In this document: positions 46,001-54,631 of the stretch, piece after piece | Layout of the letters: each line of letters starts with the position of its first letter | How positions within the stretch are numbered: position 1 is the stretch's first letter | NCBI RefSeq assembly: GCF_003096355.1 | Contig: NZ_QEKI01000005.1 | Span: 1 to 64,000 of the forward strand | Reading direction: 5' to 3' | DNA length: 64,000 bases | From: Pontibacter virosus | GTDB lineage: Bacteria > Bacteroidota > Bacteroidia > Cytophagales > Hymenobacteraceae | The notes under the pieces: generated by a model | Databases searched by the model: none | The model's input: only the letters and a program-made list of their open reading frames with translations | What the model was told of the DNA's origin: nothing | Translations under genes and position numbers: made by a program

Positions 46001-48136
46001 GTAACACTTCCTATTCAACAGAATACGGGGGATAGTACGGTTTTCTACTGGAGAGCTCGTTTTGAAAGTTATGCTAAAGGAGAGGATACAGTATGGGTAG
46101 AGAGCTCTTTCAGGTATATACCTGAAACTAATGGAGGATGGTCGCAAAGTCATCAAGGGCAGTTTAAAGAGTCTGAGTTTGGTGGTGCAAGGATTGGGAA
46201 AGAGTCTGGTAATTGGGAATTTGATCCACTGTATGCAAATATTGAGATTCGAACAGTAGGTGGGGACGTAAGGTATGGGCAGCCACCATTTGGTATTTTT
46301 ATAAATGGAACAGTGGCATCACATAACGCATGCGGCAATTTTGAAGCTTCCTCAGCACCACGTATGTACTTCTTCATGCTTGATAAGGAAACATTGGAAA
46401 GAACTGTAGTGCCAGGATTTAAGGGCTGTTCTTGGATACCAGATATGTATCAGTTTGGGGATTTGAATAACCCCACTGTTAGAGCAAATATGCAGCGATT
46501 CCTAGAAGGTATTCCTGAAGGGAACTATGTGTTAGCAATTAGCATGAATAGAGTGCCTTTTGAAATATTTTCACCAGAACTTAAATCTGCATTCGGTAGC
46601 ATTGGATCAATTTTGATTCCCAATAATGATGTAAAGAATGGCTATCCTTTTGCTATTATTGGGAAAAAAGGTGCTACTACTGCTCTGGAAGCCACAGCTA
46701 ACCCCAATGATACTAATATATTACCCACGAGTCAGGAAATCTTTATTAGGACTACACTGCAATCTAAATTACAAGAAGGGTTTGTGACCTCTACCACAAT
46801 TGGTCCAGCCATAAGCTGGAAAAGTCTACATCATAACATCGAAAAGTATAAGGCAGGCAACGATAGTTATAAGTTGAGTCTGTTTGGGATTAATGCGCAA
46901 GGACAGCGCGAATTGCTTAACGATAATATTACGACTAAGTCTTTCGACTTAAGCAATTTAAGTGCTGACCAGTATCCTAACTTACAGCTATCAGCGACAC
47001 TGACTGATACAGAAGACCGAACGGCCCCTCAGCTTAGGCAGTGGATGGTATATTATGAAGCGGCACCTGAAGGGGTTATAAGGCCTGACTTGGTTGAAGT
47101 GAGCGAGGAGTTGATAGTGCAACAAGCAAATCGTGGACGTATTGAAATGCCGATGGCTTTCCAAAATGTGACGCCTTATGCATTTAGGGATTCCATTACA
47201 GTAGAAGTAACGTTAACGGGTGACGGGGTAGAGCCGCGTGTGTCACGATTCAAGATTGAGGCATTAGAGGGAAACAAAACAGCAACATTCAATTACACGA
47301 TGTCAACTTCTGACTTAGACGGTAATTATCGATTATTGATGTATGTGAATCCCCAGTTACAACCTGAGCAGCAGTACCAGAATAACATTTACGAAATTAA
47401 CTTCGGGGTGAAGTCCAAACTGCACCCAATAATGGATGTGGCTTTCGACGGGGTGCATATCATGGATGGGGAACTGGTGGCACCAAGTCCGCTTATCAGT
47501 ATTACCATGAAAGACGAAAACAAGCATGTTTACCTTGAGAATGCTGATGCAATGGAGGTTTATCTAGAGGGACCTAATATTCAGGGTCAATATGATGTTA
47601 TAAAAGAGGCTAAGCCAAGTGAACTTCGTATAAGTCCTGCTGACGAAAAAAATGATTTTCGTTTTGAATATAAACCAGAACGTTTAGAGAATGGGATCTA
47701 TACTCTCACAGTAAATGGGAAAGATGCAACGGGCAAATTTTCTGGTGCTTCTTCTTACAAAATCAACTTCGAAGTAGAAAACGAATCAAAAATCACGAAC
47801 TTTTACCCATACCCGAACCCATTCTCTTCCAAGACACAGTTTATATTTACCTTAACTGGTGGCGTGATTCCGGATCAGTTTAAAATCCAGATCATGACGG
47901 TGACAGGCAAAATTGTAAAGGAGATTATGCGGGAGGAAATTGGGCCGATCCGCATTGGTAACAATAAGACGGAATATGCCTGGGATGGAACGGATACATA
48001 CGGCGACAAACTGGCCAATGGTGTATACCTGTACCGAGTGGTTATGCCGAAAGATATCGAAGAAATGAAGCACATCTGGAAAAAAGGTGATAAGGGCTTC
48101 GTGAATGGTTACGGCAAGATTTATATCCTGCGATAA
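43052..48136 (+). CDS. porU2: type IX secretion sortase PorU2-like (C25 peptidase), 1694 aa
   Basis: Signal peptide (about 1-26), beta domains, then a gingipain-type C25 peptidase domain (about residues 430-780) with the catalytic pair His661 (TFFGHSS) and Cys695 (MNGCGTGD). Several Ig-like domains follow, and the C-terminus has a FlgD-type Ig fold (YAWDGTDTYGDKLANGVYLY). This size and pairing with PorV2 fit PorU2, which cuts off sorting tails of T9SS cargo. The gene is mosaic: about 43.5-47.3 kb is AT-rich (17 of 60 G or C in the line at 44101), while the ends are not (38 of 60 at 43201). The frame is intact throughout. Confidence 0.85.
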   Translation: MKINRLFQQFLLVSVLVLGLQAATQAQSPTPYGNEWIDYNKTYYKLKVVNTGLHRLSHGFLDSLGLADTNPQHFQLFRRGKEVAIHIAGEADGRLDREDFIEFYGERNDGRLDQDLYKNPAHQPHQLYSLYTDTAAYFLTVNPAGGKRMQQVNPSPVGKTPEPYHLQKVTRFFTQAYNSGKYHGDALLSWMDEGEGYVSSARHVSTDYDINSIVNVADSGPKPQLEYTINTVSSSSPITHKGKINLVLPAGGVRTLLEFSKTGAGYIKGQTILEFSEIYSQNKITLRAVPDPLPPHQSGDEDKRNLIAFSYATVTFPQRTIYNGSSMFYYTDSSRVNDPYFEFANNNTSLVSLDVTNPNDIIKIEGYTIGQSKGFVINTQGKSRKILLANSSSPLKPRGKVDKVTFRQISPDAHNYIVLTNKRLMKPVSGSMRSGPIEYTSYRASVQGGGYDTLLVHMDQIVDQFHYGEYSSNAVRKFMAYMMISSRQKHLFIIGKGMKYASSDFRNVDKSSRASLYHVGLRYSKAFEVDLVPTGMFPSSDVFFTADFRNNKHEPRVPTGRLPVTKPEAIIDYLNKVKEYEALPEGLAWRKNILHLGGGSTDPQIRQLKGWLDDYKSIAEGPFLGANIIGKYRQGVSAVQDLVNVSTEVNAGLSMITFFGHSSASTSDLEIGFVSQNVYGYRNKGKYPVILMNGCGTGDAFIYNFKSFGEDWLLTPDRGAISFIAHAHTGGDRPLYEYSLHYHQVAFKDEKFYGGTIGEIQQEAVKRYSATGSSNLQYVATMTQMVLQSDPAIRPYAPSKPDYAFNNPTYSLKDNKGDNAISYSNPLVLKVNAVNYGKAILDSINVSVKRTIPNGAALEPHVIKVKPIYNSDQLELILPNTDTTASGMNRFEIKLDATDQIAELNESNNLLQVQHFLPKSGISILAPNNYAIVNSNNVNLIVQSTQMRAEPKGVYFELDTTTTFSSTLKKSHTAAAGVIPSWEVTLPIQQNTGDSTVFYWRARFESYAKGEDTVWVESSFRYIPETNGGWSQSHQGQFKESEFGGARIGKESGNWEFDPLYANIEIRTVGGDVRYGQPPFGIFINGTVASHNACGNFEASSAPRMYFFMLDKETLERTVVPGFKGCSWIPDMYQFGDLNNPTVRANMQRFLEGIPEGNYVLAISMNRVPFEIFSPELKSAFGSIGSILIPNNDVKNGYPFAIIGKKGATTALEATANPNDTNILPTSQEIFIRTTLQSKLQEGFVTSTTIGPAISWKSLHHNIEKYKAGNDSYKLSLFGINAQGQRELLNDNITTKSFDLSNLSADQYPNLQLSATLTDTEDRTAPQLRQWMVYYEAAPEGVIRPDLVEVSEELIVQQANRGRIEMPMAFQNVTPYAFRDSITVEVTLTGDGVEPRVSRFKIEALEGNKTATFNYTMSTSDLDGNYRLLMYVNPQLQPEQQYQNNIYEINFGVKSKLHPIMDVAFDGVHIMDGELVAPSPLISITMKDENKHVYLENADAMEVYLEGPNIQGQYDVIKEAKPSELRISPADEKNDFRFEYKPERLENGIYTLTVNGKDATGKFSGASSYKINFEVENESKITNFYPYPNPFSSKTQFIFTLTGGVIPDQFKIQIMTVTGKIVKEIMREEIGPIRIGNNKTEYAWDGTDTYGDKLANGVYLYRVVMPKDIEEMKHIWKKGDKGFVNGYGKIYILR

Positions 48137-48163
48137 GTCAACCCAAACAATACACCATAAATA

Positions 48164-48193
48164 AAAAAGGAGCGCCTGAAAGCGCTCCTTTTT
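48164..48193 (+). terminator. terminator after porU2
   Basis: AAGGAGCGC (48167-48175) pairs with GCGCTCCTT (48182-48190) and runs into T. It abuts the tandem array. Confidence 0.8.
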
Positions 48194-48315
48194 GCGGCTA
48201 TACCTTGCGGCTATACCTTGCGGCTATACCTTGCGGCTATACCTTGCGGCTATACCTTGCGGCTATACCTTGCGGCTATACCTTGCGGCTATACCTTGCG
48301 GCTATACCTTGCGGC
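48192..48315. repeat. tandem array of nine 13-bp units
   Basis: Nine identical copies of TTGCGGCTATACC fill 48192-48308, followed by a partial copy. On the minus strand the unit reads GGTATAGCCGCAA, containing the AGGTATAG word that is abundant elsewhere. The array runs over the folA stop codon, so the last folA codons lie in the final unit. It probably grew by slippage of the folA 3' end. Confidence 0.95.
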
Positions 48316-48793
48316 GTAGCTCCTTAAAGGTATAGGCATACTTGTTCTTCTCGTCTGGCTCATGGCTTTCTGCGATTACTTCCTGCCACTCCTCATCTTT
48401 TAACTCAGGGAAGAAAGTATCACCATCAAAAGCGTGGTGCACCTCCGTCAGGTATAGCGTATCCACATAAGGCAGCGCCTGTTTATAGATTTCAGCGCCT
48501 CCTACAATGCTCACTTGCTCGCTGTCCAGCTCTTTACCTTTTGCAATAGCTTCTTCCACAGAGTTCGCTACAACACAACCTTCGGCTTGGTAATCTTCCT
48601 GTCGCGTCACGATGATAGTGGTGCGGCCAGGGAGGGGTTTGCCGATTGACTCAAACGTTTTACGGCCCATAATCATCGGGTGGCCCATGGTCTTTTGTTT
48701 GAAGTGGCGTAGGTCGGCGGGTAGGTGCCAGATGAGCTGGTTATCTTTCCCGATGACATTATTCTCGGCTATAGCAACGACGATGGCGATCAT
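48302..48793 (-). CDS. folA: dihydrofolate reductase
   Basis: Standard 163-residue DHFR: IAIVVAIAENNVIGKDNQLIWHLP at the start, DLRHFKQKTMGHPMIMGRKTFESIG, and the final TYTFKELRRKV. It reduces dihydrofolate to tetrahydrofolate. It overlaps fmt by 4 bases (ATGA), pairing formyl-THF use with folate reduction. Its last codons and stop (AAG GTA TAG) form part of the 13-bp array. Confidence 0.95.
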   Translation of the reverse strand: MIAIVVAIAENNVIGKDNQLIWHLPADLRHFKQKTMGHPMIMGRKTFESIGKPLPGRTTIIVTRQEDYQAEGCVVANSVEEAIAKGKELDSEQVSIVGGAEIYKQALPYVDTLYLTEVHHAFDGDTFFPELKDEEWQEVIAESHEPDEKNKYAYTFKELRRKV

Positions 48794-49725
48794 ACTTGCT
48801 CTGTTTTAAAGGTATAGCCCCGCAGTAAATCCTGCACTGGCATGCGCTTTTTGCCTTCCATCTGGAGGTCTAAAATAGAAAGAGCTCCATCGGCAGTTTG
48901 CACGTGCAGGTAGGTTTTGTCGTCAGTTTTAAGCTGGCCCGGAGCTAAGGTATAGGTGGTATTATCCAGCACTACTGTCTTGAAAATCTTAAAGGTTTTG
49001 CCGTCAAAACGTGTCCAAGCGGCAGGGTAAGGGGAGAGGCCACGGATGAAATCGCGTACCTGATGGGCTGGCTGATTCCAGTTGATTTCGCAGGTTTCTT
49101 TGAATATTTTCGGAGCATGCTTCGTCTCTGCAGACGTTTGCTGCGGCTGTGGCTGCACGTCGCCGCGCTCGATGGCCTGCACCGTGCGAACGGCCAGCTC
49201 GGCGCCTGTGTATTTCAACTTTTCGTACATGCTGCCAAAGTCGTCTTCTTCTAAAATCGGCACGCGGTCCTGGAAAATCAGGTCGCCTGTGTCGATTTCG
49301 TGCTTCAGGAAAAAGGATGTCACACCCGTTTCTTTCTCGCCGTTGATGATGGCCCAGTTGATAGGCGCCGCGCCTCGGTATTGGGGTAGTAAGGACCCAT
49401 GTATGTTGAAAGAACCCAACTCGGGCATAGCCCACACCGCTTCGGGCAGCATGCGGAAAGCCACGATGATCTGCAGGTTGGCCTTGTAACTGCGCAGTTC
49501 TTCCAGAAAAGCCTCTGACTTCAGGTTGGTCGGCTGCAGCACAGGTATACCCTGCGACACGGCGTACTCCTTTACAGGCGATTGCTGTATCTTCTGTCCG
49601 CGTCCCGCTGGTTTGTCGGGTGCCGTAACCACGGCTACTACATTATAGTTATGTTCGACGAGTGCTTGCAGGGTAGGCACCGCAAAGTCGGGTGTACCCA
49701 TAAACACGATTCGCAATTCGGGCAT
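48790..49725 (-). CDS. fmt: methionyl-tRNA formyltransferase
   Basis: Formylates initiator Met-tRNA using 10-formyl-THF. Catalytic residues are present in NIHGSLLPQYRGAAPINWA (Asn, His) and in HEIDTGDLI (Asp). The C-terminal OB domain is intact. ATG 49725 is preferred, four bases after the namZ stop, over a TTG at 49737. It is coupled to folA by an ATGA overlap. Confidence 0.95.
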   Translation of the reverse strand: MPELRIVFMGTPDFAVPTLQALVEHNYNVVAVVTAPDKPAGRGQKIQQSPVKEYAVSQGIPVLQPTNLKSEAFLEELRSYKANLQIIVAFRMLPEAVWAMPELGSFNIHGSLLPQYRGAAPINWAIINGEKETGVTSFFLKHEIDTGDLIFQDRVPILEEDDFGSMYEKLKYTGAELAVRTVQAIERGDVQPQPQQTSAETKHAPKIFKETCEINWNQPAHQVRDFIRGLSPYPAAWTRFDGKTFKIFKTVVLDNTTYTLAPGQLKTDDKTYLHVQTADGALSILDLQMEGKKRMPVQDLLRGYTFKTEQV

Positions 49726-49729
49726 GGTT

Positions 49730-50962
49730 CTATTCAAAATCAGGGTATAGCAAATAGTTTTTGCGGAGCACTTTGTAGTCCGACAAGTTTGGCTCCCAGC
49801 TGGCTCTTATCTCCGTTTCGGTTTTGCCAGCAATCACTTGCTTGCGCAGCTCCGAAGTACCCGCCAGCTTCTCGAAGAAGTTGTTGAAGAACTTGTCTTT
49901 GTTCGACGAGTTGTTGTACATCTCCAACAGGTACTTCAAAGTAAAAGGCTGTGCATGCGATACATCAGTCAGGTCCATGCCGTAGCACTTCACGCCTTTG
50001 TGCGGCGGGTCAGTGGCGCCTGGGGTGCTCACAGGGGTAAAGGAGTAGTCTTTCTTCTGATAAAACGGAGAGCCAATCACCTGAAAAGGCGTAGGTGTAC
50101 CACGGCCCACGCTCACGTTCGTTCCCTCAAAGAAACAGATGGATGGGTATAACGCAATGGACTGGGCATTCGGCAAATTCGGAGAGGGACGCACAGGCAG
50201 GTCGTAGGCCATGGTGTGGTCGTAGTTCTCCATCTTAATCACGGTCAGGTCGCAGCTTCTGCCGCCCTCGAGCCATTTCTCGCCGTTAATCATCTCAGCC
50301 AGTTCACCCACCGTGAGGCCGTGCACAATCGGAATCGGGTGCATGCCCACAAAGGACTTATGCTCCATCTCCAAAACAGGCCCATCTACATAATGGCCGT
50401 TCGGGTTCGGGCGGTCGAGTACGAGCATGGATTTGCCGTTTTCGGCGCAGGCTTCCATGGCGTAGTGCATCGTGCTGATGTAGGTATAGAAGCGCGTTCC
50501 CACGTCCTGAATGTCGAACACCAGTACGTCGAGGTTCTGCATTTGCGCTTTCGACGGCTTCTTGTTGCTGCCGTAAAGCGAGATAATCGGCAGGCCCGTT
50601 TTGGTGTCTTTCGCATCTTTGATGTGCGCTCCAGCGTCGGCTTCGCCACGGAAACCATGCTCTGGCGCAAAAATAGTCGTTACTTGCACGCCGCGGCTAA
50701 TCAGCGTATCCACGAGGTGGGTGTTGCCCACCATCGAAGTCTGGTTCACGACCATACCTACACGCTTGCCCTCGAGGTGCTTGAGGTAGCGGTCGAGTTG
50801 CTCGGCACCCAAGGCCAGTGGATTCTGGGCAGGGGCTTGGGTGGTTTCTTCGGTGGCTGGAGCGTTTTGCTCGGCAGAAGTGGCTGGCGCTTGTTTCGGT
50901 GCGCAGCTGTTGAAGCTAAGCATCAAGGCGCTGCAAAGTATAGCAAGTGGTTGTGTCATCAT
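49730..50962 (-). CDS. namZ: exo-beta-N-acetylmuramidase NamZ-like lipoprotein (DUF1343)
   Basis: Signal peptide with lipobox FNSC (Cys20), an Ala/Thr/Glu linker, then the DUF1343 core: GKRVGMVVNQTSMVG, IFAPEHGFRGEADAGA, DIQDVGTRFYTYISTM and DRPNPNGHYVDGPVL. The family removes MurNAc from peptidoglycan fragments, so it acts in wall turnover or recycling. It lies 4 bases before fmt on the same strand. Confidence 0.9.
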   Translation of the reverse strand: MMTQPLAILCSALMLSFNSCAPKQAPATSAEQNAPATEETTQAPAQNPLALGAEQLDRYLKHLEGKRVGMVVNQTSMVGNTHLVDTLISRGVQVTTIFAPEHGFRGEADAGAHIKDAKDTKTGLPIISLYGSNKKPSKAQMQNLDVLVFDIQDVGTRFYTYISTMHYAMEACAENGKSMLVLDRPNPNGHYVDGPVLEMEHKSFVGMHPIPIVHGLTVGELAEMINGEKWLEGGRSCDLTVIKMENYDHTMAYDLPVRPSPNLPNAQSIALYPSICFFEGTNVSVGRGTPTPFQVIGSPFYQKKDYSFTPVSTPGATDPPHKGVKCYGMDLTDVSHAQPFTLKYLLEMYNNSSNKDKFFNNFFEKLAGTSELRKQVIAGKTETEIRASWEPNLSDYKVLRKNYLLYPDFE

Positions 50963-51070
50963 GGTTAATTTTTCGGGGCCTTGTTTGGAGATTCGCTCAC
51001 AAAAACGAAACTTTAACAGGCTCTAAGTCAAAATTCATACCTATCTTTAAGGCAGTTTAGACGCAATCGA

Positions 51071-52285
51071 GTGAACGTATCCAAATTCATATCTGATAAG
51101 ATTTCCGAAGTACAGGCTGGTTCTTTCACCACGTCTGTGACAAAAATAGCAATTATAAGCATAGCTGCAGGCATTGCCATCATGATTGTGTCGTTTGCGA
51201 TTCTGGAAGGCTTCCGTGACGAGATACGGAACAAGATCTTCAGCTTCGGGGCGCACCTGCAAATCAGCAAGTACGATACCAACAATTCGTTCGAGGGCGC
51301 TCCCATCAGCACGGCCACAGGTATAAACAGCACCGAAGAAATAGCGGGTATACAACACATTCAGGGCTTCGCCCGCAAAACGGCCATCATCAAAACCGAA
51401 GACGAAGTGCTGGGCGTAGTGATGAAAGGAGTGGGACCCGATTACGATATGACCGCCATGCAGGCCAATTTAGATGAGGGCGGCGTAGTGAGTTTCACCG
51501 ACACGGCTTCGTCTAAAGACGTCATGCTTAGTCGGAAAATTGCCAACAAACTCCGCCTGAAAGTGGGCGACGAGGCGATTTTCTATTTCATCCAGAATCC
51601 GCCGCGAGCCCGAAAACTGAAAGTGGCGGGCGTGTTCAACACAGGTCTGGAGGAGTTTGACGAGGTATTCGTTATCGGTGATTTGCAGCTTATTCGCGAG
51701 CTCAACAACTGGCCCGATACATTGGTGGGCGGTGTGGAGATTTTGCTCAAGGATTTCAACCAGATAGATGTGGTGGCTGACCAGGTGTTCGACCAGATGA
51801 ACTACGACTTGCAGCTTGAAAAAATAACCGACCGCCATGCCCAGCTTTTCGACTGGCTGCAGCTGTTGCGCAAGAACGTGGTCATCTTTCTGGTGCTGAT
51901 TATTTTCGTGGCGACGTTCAACATGGTGTCCACGGTGTTTATCATGATTATCGAGCGCATCAGCATGATTGGCGTGCTCAAAGCCATTGGGGCCACTGAC
52001 GCCCAGATACGGCAAATCTTCTACTTCCGCGGCCTCAGTCTGACGCTCAAAGGTATGCTGTGGGGTAACGTTATCGGCCTGGGTTTCTGCGTCATCCAGT
52101 ACTATTTCAAGGTCATCCCACTCGACCCCGAAAACTACTACATGGATACCGTTCCCATCAGCTGGAACTTCGGGATCATCATCGCCCTCAACGTAATTAC
52201 CCTAGTAATGACCATGCTCGCCATCCTTATACCTGCCGCCATGGTGGCGCGCATTAAACCCGTGCGGGCGATTAAGTTTGATTAG
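51071..52285 (+). CDS. ABC transporter permease, LolC/E-FtsX type
   Basis: Starts GTG at 51071. One N-terminal helix (AIISIAAGIAIMIVSFAIL) is followed by a periplasmic MacB-like domain (about 45-250) and three C-terminal helices (FtsX domain, about 270-400, with VSTVFIMIIERISMIGVLKAIGA). This is the layout of lipoprotein-releasing permeases. No ATPase gene is adjacent. Confidence 0.87.
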   Translation: MNVSKFISDKISEVQAGSFTTSVTKIAIISIAAGIAIMIVSFAILEGFRDEIRNKIFSFGAHLQISKYDTNNSFEGAPISTATGINSTEEIAGIQHIQGFARKTAIIKTEDEVLGVVMKGVGPDYDMTAMQANLDEGGVVSFTDTASSKDVMLSRKIANKLRLKVGDEAIFYFIQNPPRARKLKVAGVFNTGLEEFDEVFVIGDLQLIRELNNWPDTLVGGVEILLKDFNQIDVVADQVFDQMNYDLQLEKITDRHAQLFDWLQLLRKNVVIFLVLIIFVATFNMVSTVFIMIIERISMIGVLKAIGATDAQIRQIFYFRGLSLTLKGMLWGNVIGLGFCVIQYYFKVIPLDPENYYMDTVPISWNFGIIIALNVITLVMTMLAILIPAAMVARIKPVRAIKFD

Positions 52286-52305
52286 GTGGAGGTAGTATAC
52301 AAACC

Positions 52306-52869
52306 ATGGATTATAAAGAGTTGATGAAAGATTGGAAATCTGAGGATTTATTCAGATTTGATGTCCATGACCTTACTAGTAAAGGATTAAATCAAGAGAC
52401 AACAGATTTTTTATCAAATGTCGGACTACCAACATCAGTTGCACCGTACCTGTCATTTGTAGGGGATTTAGAAAAGGAGCTGAGGAGCGTGTTCGACACC
52501 TATGAAACGGGAGAAGTTGGCCACAAGTACTTTTTAAGCATAGGTACTGACGGTGCTGGTAATCCAATATGTATAGACATTAAGAATGATTGTCAGGTCG
52601 TTGTCTTGAACCATGAAGAGGACTTTAGTTCAACATTTATGAACTCTTCAGTAGTTGAATTGTTTCAGTTTCTAACGCTGTACAAGAGCTTTGTTGAAGA
52701 TGTCATTGGAGTCAATGGTGAAGACGCCTTTCTTGATGCAAACTTTACAGATAAGCAGTACGAAGAATTGAAAAAGGGTATGGAAGTGGTAGAAGATAAA
52801 GCGCTTAGGCCTAATACCTCTTGGGCGCAGGAGCTTAAATTATTATTAGTAAACAGAGAAAACTTCTAG
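52306..52869 (+). CDS. SUKH-4-like protein (orphan immunity-type), AT-rich
   Basis: Residues 35-60 (TTDFLSNVGLPTSVAPYLSF) and LSIGTDGAGNPICIDIKN followed by VVVLNHEEDFSSTFMNSSV fit the SUKH superfamily, especially SUKH-4, whose members are immunity proteins against polymorphic toxins. Length 187 aa. The gene is AT-rich (about 20 of 60 G or C at 52621) and no toxin gene is adjacent, so it may have been acquired alone. The assignment is by pattern. Confidence 0.6.
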   Translation: MDYKELMKDWKSEDLFRFDVHDLTSKGLNQETTDFLSNVGLPTSVAPYLSFVGDLEKELRSVFDTYETGEVGHKYFLSIGTDGAGNPICIDIKNDCQVVVLNHEEDFSSTFMNSSVVELFQFLTLYKSFVEDVIGVNGEDAFLDANFTDKQYEELKKGMEVVEDKALRPNTSWAQELKLLLVNRENF

Positions 52870-52884
52870 ATCCAAAAATAAAAA

Positions 52885-52912
52885 AAAGGCGGCCCATACC
52901 TGAGCCGCCTTT
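52885..52912. terminator. bidirectional terminator
   Basis: AAAGGCGGC (52885-52893) and GCCGCCTTT (52904-52912) form a stem between convergent genes. Confidence 0.75.
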
Positions 52913-52934
52913 CCCATTTCGTTAGACTCTATAC

Positions 52935-53792
52935 CTATAACTGCGCCACTGCCTTAGGAGCTTGCCCATTACTGGCACTACCCACCATCTCTCTGCGCGG
53001 CACAGGCATTTGTATACCTTGCTCTTCAAAGGCGGACTTGGCGCGTTCGTTCATGTCCCAGAAAAAGGCCCAGTAATTCTCTTTGTTCACCCAGGTGCGT
53101 ACGCTCAACGTCAGCGAGTGCTCCGCAAATTCGGTTACTACAATCACAGGCGCTGGCTCGGGCAGTACACGCTCGTCGGCTTGTATCAGGTCCTGCAGAA
53201 TCTGACGCACTTTGCCGATGTCGTTGTTCACCGATACCACAAACTTCAACTCCACACGACGGGTTTTCTCGATGGTATAGTTCACCACCACACTGTTCGC
53301 CAGCGGACCGTTAGGTATAAAAATCGTTTTGTTATCGGGTGTTTTCAACACAGTGTTGAAGATATTGATCATGTCTACAGTACCTCCCTGTCCCTGTGCT
53401 TCGATGTAGTCGCCTACGCGGAAAGGCTTGATCGTGAGAATGAGCACACCACCAGCAAAGTTAGAAAGGCTACCCTGCAAGGCCAGACCGATGGCTAGAC
53501 CAGCCGAACCGAGTATAGCAATGAACGAAGTCATTTCAACACCCAACTGCGCAATTACCAAAATGATTAAGAGCACACGCATGGCAACGGCCAGCACGCT
53601 CTTCAGGAACGGACGCAGCGAGACGTCCACATCCTTCTTCACCATCAGGTTAAACACCATACGGTTAAGCCAATTGATCACCCAAAGGCCAACCAAAAGC
53701 GTGATGATGGCGGCTACCAGGCGCATGCCGTACACCATCACAAAATTGGTGATGTTAGCGCTATAGGCTTCGAAATTAAAAAGGTCAAACAT
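52935..53792 (-). CDS. MscS-family mechanosensitive channel
   Basis: Three N-terminal helices, the glycine/alanine-rich pore helix (GSAGLAIGLALQGSLSNFAGG) and the beta-domain motif VDMINIFNTVLKTPDNKTIFIPNGPL. Length 285 aa, close to E. coli MscS. It releases solutes under hypo-osmotic shock. Confidence 0.93.
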   Translation of the reverse strand: MFDLFNFEAYSANITNFVMVYGMRLVAAIITLLVGLWVINWLNRMVFNLMVKKDVDVSLRPFLKSVLAVAMRVLLIILVIAQLGVEMTSFIAILGSAGLAIGLALQGSLSNFAGGVLILTIKPFRVGDYIEAQGQGGTVDMINIFNTVLKTPDNKTIFIPNGPLANSVVVNYTIEKTRRVELKFVVSVNNDIGKVRQILQDLIQADERVLPEPAPVIVVTEFAEHSLTLSVRTWVNKENYWAFFWDMNERAKSAFEEQGIQMPVPRREMVGSASNGQAPKAVAQL

Positions 53793-53818
53793 GGGGTTAG
53801 GTTTGTGTTAAAAAGAAA

Positions 53819-53850
53819 AACTCTGGCACCTATGCGAAGGTACCAGAGTT
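53819..53850 (-). terminator. terminator after the M23 peptidase gene
   Basis: AACTCTGG (53819-53826) pairs with CCAGAGTT (53843-53850), with an inner ACC/GGT. On the minus strand it is followed by a T-rich run. Confidence 0.75.
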
Positions 53851-53883
53851 CAAATTTGGTCAATTTTTGGTGTAAAGGCAAAA

Positions 53884-54585
53884 CTAGGGCAAATGTCTGC
53901 AGTTCAAAATCAGATTAGGGTTTGGGCAAAGGCCTTCATACACCGCCTGTTCCGATAATCTGGCTACGCCCGGATAATCACCCTGTTTTCCGTCCATTGA
54001 GCACATTACCTGAAAGTGTAGGTGCGGAGGCCAGTCGCCATTCTCGGGGTAGGGACCTACTTCAGCAATCTTATCGCCCTTTCGAAATTGCTTCACAACC
54101 GATAGCCCTTCCAGACAAGCAATGTTTAAGTGACCGTACAAGGTATAGAATGTCACGCCTTCCAATTCATGTTCCAGAATAATGGTGGGGCCATAGTCGC
54201 CGAAGTTGGCGTTGTCGGCGAAGCTGTGCACTTTGCCGTCGAGCGGGGTAAACACGGCGGTGCCGGCGGGTAGCCACACGTCTACACCCAAGTGCAGGTC
54301 GCGGCTCTCTTCGGCCATGTCGAAGTGCTGACTGCGACGGTAAATGAAACGGTTCTCCATGTAGCCACCCACGCCAATGGTGGCGTTTTGTTGCTGGAGC
54401 ATTCGGTTCACCGCCTCGTTAAAAGCCTCGGTGTCGCGCAGGTCGGTTTGCTGCAACAGCTGGTTAGCTGCCGTAAAATCAAGACGGCACACTTGGTCGC
54501 TGTTCAGGTCCGCATCAAGTACGGGCCCAAAAGCAACAGTGTGCCGTCTTAGAATATCGCTAAGTTTCTTTTCAGTATTCAGCAT
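53884..54585 (-). CDS. M23 family metallopeptidase
   Basis: The LytM-type zinc site is complete: His and Asp in HLGVDVWLPAG, and HLHF in PPHLHFQV. A typical TLYGHLN segment precedes it. Length 233 aa, with no obvious signal peptide. It would cut peptidoglycan cross-bridges if exported; the lack of a signal peptide leaves its location open. Confidence 0.87.
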   Translation of the reverse strand: MLNTEKKLSDILRRHTVAFGPVLDADLNSDQVCRLDFTAANQLLQQTDLRDTEAFNEAVNRMLQQQNATIGVGGYMENRFIYRRSQHFDMAEESRDLHLGVDVWLPAGTAVFTPLDGKVHSFADNANFGDYGPTIILEHELEGVTFYTLYGHLNIACLEGLSVVKQFRKGDKIAEVGPYPENGDWPPHLHFQVMCSMDGKQGDYPGVARLSEQAVYEGLCPNPNLILNCRHLP

Positions 54586-54631
54586 GTGTGATTAAGGCGG
54601 GGGATGTGCCGCCACGCAAGTATAAGAAGAA

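Noticed and set aside
43052..48136. porU2 as a decayed or frameshifted gene
   Set aside because: The AT-rich core keeps one open frame of 1694 codons with both catalytic residues.
48192..48315. Possible CRISPR array
   Set aside because: The 13-bp units are adjacent with no unique spacers, so this is a simple tandem repeat.
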